Positions 5,164 to 6,118 of a stretch of 6,118 nt of DNA are shown piece after piece. A program made the translations under genes and the position numbers. This DNA comes from Candidatus Aenigmatarchaeota archaeon. GTDB taxonomy: Archaea > Aenigmatarchaeota > Aenigmatarchaeia > Aenigmatarchaeales > Aenigmatarchaeaceae. Each line of letters begins with the position of its first letter. The first letter of the stretch is position 1. The stretch spans positions 1 to 6,118 of the forward strand of contig WVXN01000039.1 in NCBI GenBank assembly GCA_011773475.1, read 5' to 3'. The notes beneath the pieces were generated by a model. It did not search any database. It was not told where the DNA came from and was given only the letters and a program-made list of their open reading frames with translations.

Positions 5164-5165
5164 TC

Positions 5166-5173
5166 TTTATAGT
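5166..5173 (+). promoter_or_regulatory. Predicted TATA box for the membrane-tethered wHTH gene
   Basis: TTTATAGT is centred about 58 nt before the ATG. A start site near 5194 would give a leader of about 32 nt with an AAAGG ribosome site (5215-5219) six bases before ATG 5226. TACAATAG at 5201-5208 is a weaker alternative that would make the mRNA nearly leaderless. Confidence 0.4.
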
Positions 5174-5180
5174 AGGGTAA

Positions 5181-5196
5181 AAATCTGGCCAGATTT
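5181..5196. promoter_or_regulatory. Perfect 16-bp palindrome, candidate operator
   Basis: AAATCTGGCCAGATTT is identical to its own reverse complement and has a CTGGCCAG core that is GC-rich for this AT-rich region. It covers the start site predicted from the TATA box at 5166, about 8-23 bp downstream of that box. A homodimeric HTH protein bound there would block RNA polymerase. The binding protein is not identified; either neighbouring wHTH is a candidate. Confidence 0.6.
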
Positions 5197-5225
5197 GTTG
5201 TACAATAGTGTATAAAGGTTGATGA

Positions 5226-6118
5226 ATGAGCTCTGAAGACCCCAGAAAATCTATACTTGAAGTTTTGAGAAAGCATCCAGAAGGTTTGACTTTACTTTCT
5301 TTAGCCAAATTTAGTGGATTGCACAGACACACTGTCACAAAATATATTCACGAACTTCTGGGTGCTGGAATTATTTTTCAGAGAAGTGTCGGAGTTGCAA
5401 AGCTTTGTTATTTGAAAGAAAAATTTAAAAATCGAACTGACGAAAAAAAGCTATTAGACAATCTAAAGGAAAGAAGAGTAGGAAAAAGATCTCAATTAAA
5501 GATTCTATCAATTGTAATGCTTGTGACATTTCTATTAAGCGAAACTGTAATTCTTGCTTATCAAAGTACAGATTTATTCAATTCAACTAATCTAAGTAAC
5601 TTTACTTTGATAAACACTAGCCCTTTAACTGCTAGTTACTATCCAAATATGTCTCCAAATGCTGCTTCTGTTGTAAATGTTAACATTGTCGAAAACATTA
5701 ATTTAAGCACTATAAACATTTCGACAGAAAAAAATGTTTCTGGAAAGAATTTAAGTGTCGAGATTTTTAATGAAACTACTCCAGAAATTAATGAAACCCT
5801 AAATGAATCTGAACAAGTAAATGAAAGTATTATAGATCCCAATTTTACTGTTCCTATAATTCCAAATGAGACTGTAGAAATACCCGAAAAAACTCCAATA
5901 AACTTTGAAATTAAGCTAGATTATTCTGAGAAAATAACAAGAGGAGAAGTTATAACAGTAAAAACAAATGTAATTAACATTGATTCTTCGACAGCTAGAA
6001 ATGTTATCCTTGGTTGGAAAATACCAGATGGCTTTGAGATAGTTTCTGAGAATGAAAGAGAATTCTGTGGAATTTTAGAGCCAAATGACGCTTGTACAGC
6101 AGAACTCAGTCTCAAAAC
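5226..6118 (+). CDS. Membrane-tethered wHTH regulator with glycosylation-rich extracellular region (3' partial)
   Basis: The frame is open from ATG 5226 to the window end (297 residues, no stop); TGA lies immediately upstream in frame, so it cannot start earlier. Domains: wHTH at about 6-63 (ILEVLRKHPEGLTLLSLAKF, recognition helix HRHTVTKYIHELLGAGI 33-49, wing to KLCYLKEK); a basic stretch KERRVGKRSQLK (81-92); one transmembrane helix at about 93-111; a low-complexity Asn/Ser/Thr/Glu linker (about 112-224) with 15 N-x-S/T sequons between Asn119 and Asn214; then a beta-rich domain from about 226 with Cys281 and Cys290 in a pattern (CGxLxPxxxC) like that of archaeal surface Ig-like/CARDB-type domains. 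Positive charges before the helix place the wHTH inside and the sequons outside. I infer a one-component transmembrane regulator sensing an external state, or a surface protein whose tail binds DNA. It is divergent from a coiled-coil wHTH gene. Four TCGACA/TGTCGA sites lie in its coding sequence. No family name is claimed; the C-terminus is unseen. Confidence 0.82.
   Translation, partial: MSSEDPRKSILEVLRKHPEGLTLLSLAKFSGLHRHTVTKYIHELLGAGIIFQRSVGVAKLCYLKEKFKNRTDEKKLLDNLKERRVGKRSQLKILSIVMLVTFLLSETVILAYQSTDLFNSTNLSNFTLINTSPLTASYYPNMSPNAASVVNVNIVENINLSTINISTEKNVSGKNLSVEIFNETTPEINETLNESEQVNESIIDPNFTVPIIPNETVEIPEKTPINFEIKLDYSEKITRGEVITVKTNVINIDSSTARNVILGWKIPDGFEIVSENEREFCGILEPNDACTAELSLK

Larger units (their letters stand above)
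4606..5993. repeat. Dispersed cluster of 11 TGTCGA/TCGACA hexamers
   Basis: TCGACA starts at 4606, 4617, 4740, 5077, 5157, 5721 and 5988; TGTCGA starts at 4905, 5112, 5687 and 5756. Three are in the divergent promoter region, two in the tandem 11-bp repeat, and six inside the two flanking coding regions. By eye none occurs in 1-4600. The AAGTGTCGA nonamer of the promoter recurs intact at 5753-5761 within the coding sequence. A role as binding sites, methylation sites or a locus-specific DNA signal is inference. Confidence 0.65.

Noticed and set aside
5222..5236. Four-codon ATG frame overlapping the start of the membrane regulator
   Set aside because: It could be a tiny upstream reading frame, but it overlaps ATG 5226 by chance of the sequence ATGAATG; nothing supports translation.
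4992..5276. Minus-strand frame of 94 codons across the divergent intergenic region
   Set aside because: It overlaps the coiled-coil wHTH start in another frame, runs through the promoter elements and into the opposing gene, and shows no domain-like sequence.
5616..5636. Inverted repeat ACTAGC / GCTAGT with a 9-nt loop
   Set aside because: Only six pairs inside a low-complexity Asn/Ser/Thr coding region; likely chance.
5129..6115. Minus-strand frames at 5129-5338, 5639-5842 and 5921-6115
   Set aside because: All lie opposite the single long + strand frame from 5226, which has coherent domains and no stop; the minus frames are short and featureless.
1..6118. tRNA, rRNA, CRISPR array, transposase or attachment sites
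   Set aside because: No cloverleaf-like GC-rich segment, no regularly spaced 20-40 bp repeats, and no transposase or integrase motif was seen on either strand; a covariance-model search was not possible here.

Overview
The window reads as a low-GC archaeal chromosome. Signs of this are an archaeal-type FtsZ next to SecE/Sec61-gamma, a stand-alone Spt5 (NGN+KOW) and ribosomal protein uL11; AT-rich box A (TATA-like) elements about 26-42 nt before start codons; and several genes that appear to be leaderless. The very AT-rich sequence, compact spacing and small wHTH and coiled-coil membrane proteins would fit a DPANN-type lineage (Woesearchaeota/Pacearchaeota-like). That lineage call is inference from style, not from a marker comparison.

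Region 1 (1-3036) is housekeeping and all on the + strand: the C-terminal 195 residues of a long archaeal FKBP prolyl isomerase, then ftsZ, then the tight secE-spt5-rpl11 cluster. SecE and Spt5 are 1 nt apart and Spt5/L11 overlap by 4 nt. These genes serve cell division, protein export, transcription elongation and translation. The L11 operon stops after rpl11: the rpl1-rpl10-rpl12 genes often found downstream in archaea are absent, and a convergent wHTH gene ends 1 nt away.

Region 2 (3038-4575) is accessory: a small wHTH protein (minus), a divergently transcribed metal-site cupin (plus), and two tandem small membrane proteins that look like diverged paralogues. In both, two hydrophobic helices (the second with a buried Asp) are followed by a coiled coil. 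The cupin and both membrane genes have TATA-like boxes centred 26-27 nt before the ATG, as expected for leaderless transcripts.

Region 3 (4576-6118) is the most interesting. A soluble coiled-coil + wHTH protein (minus) is divergent from a long open frame that runs off the window end (5226 to >6118). That frame encodes an N-terminal wHTH, one transmembrane helix, a linker with 15 N-glycosylation sequons, and the start of a Cys-containing beta-sandwich-like domain: a predicted membrane-tethered transcription factor with a glycosylated surface part. The intergenic region carries a 9-bp inverted repeat plus a third copy of its 7-bp core. Two of the three copies sit directly upstream of the two opposing TATA boxes, and a perfect 16-bp palindrome lies at the predicted start site of the membrane regulator. 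The core hexamer TGTCGA/TCGACA occurs 11 times (both orientations) between 4606 and 5993 and, by eye, not at all in the preceding 4.6 kb. I infer a surface-sensing regulatory pair with its own dispersed DNA motif.
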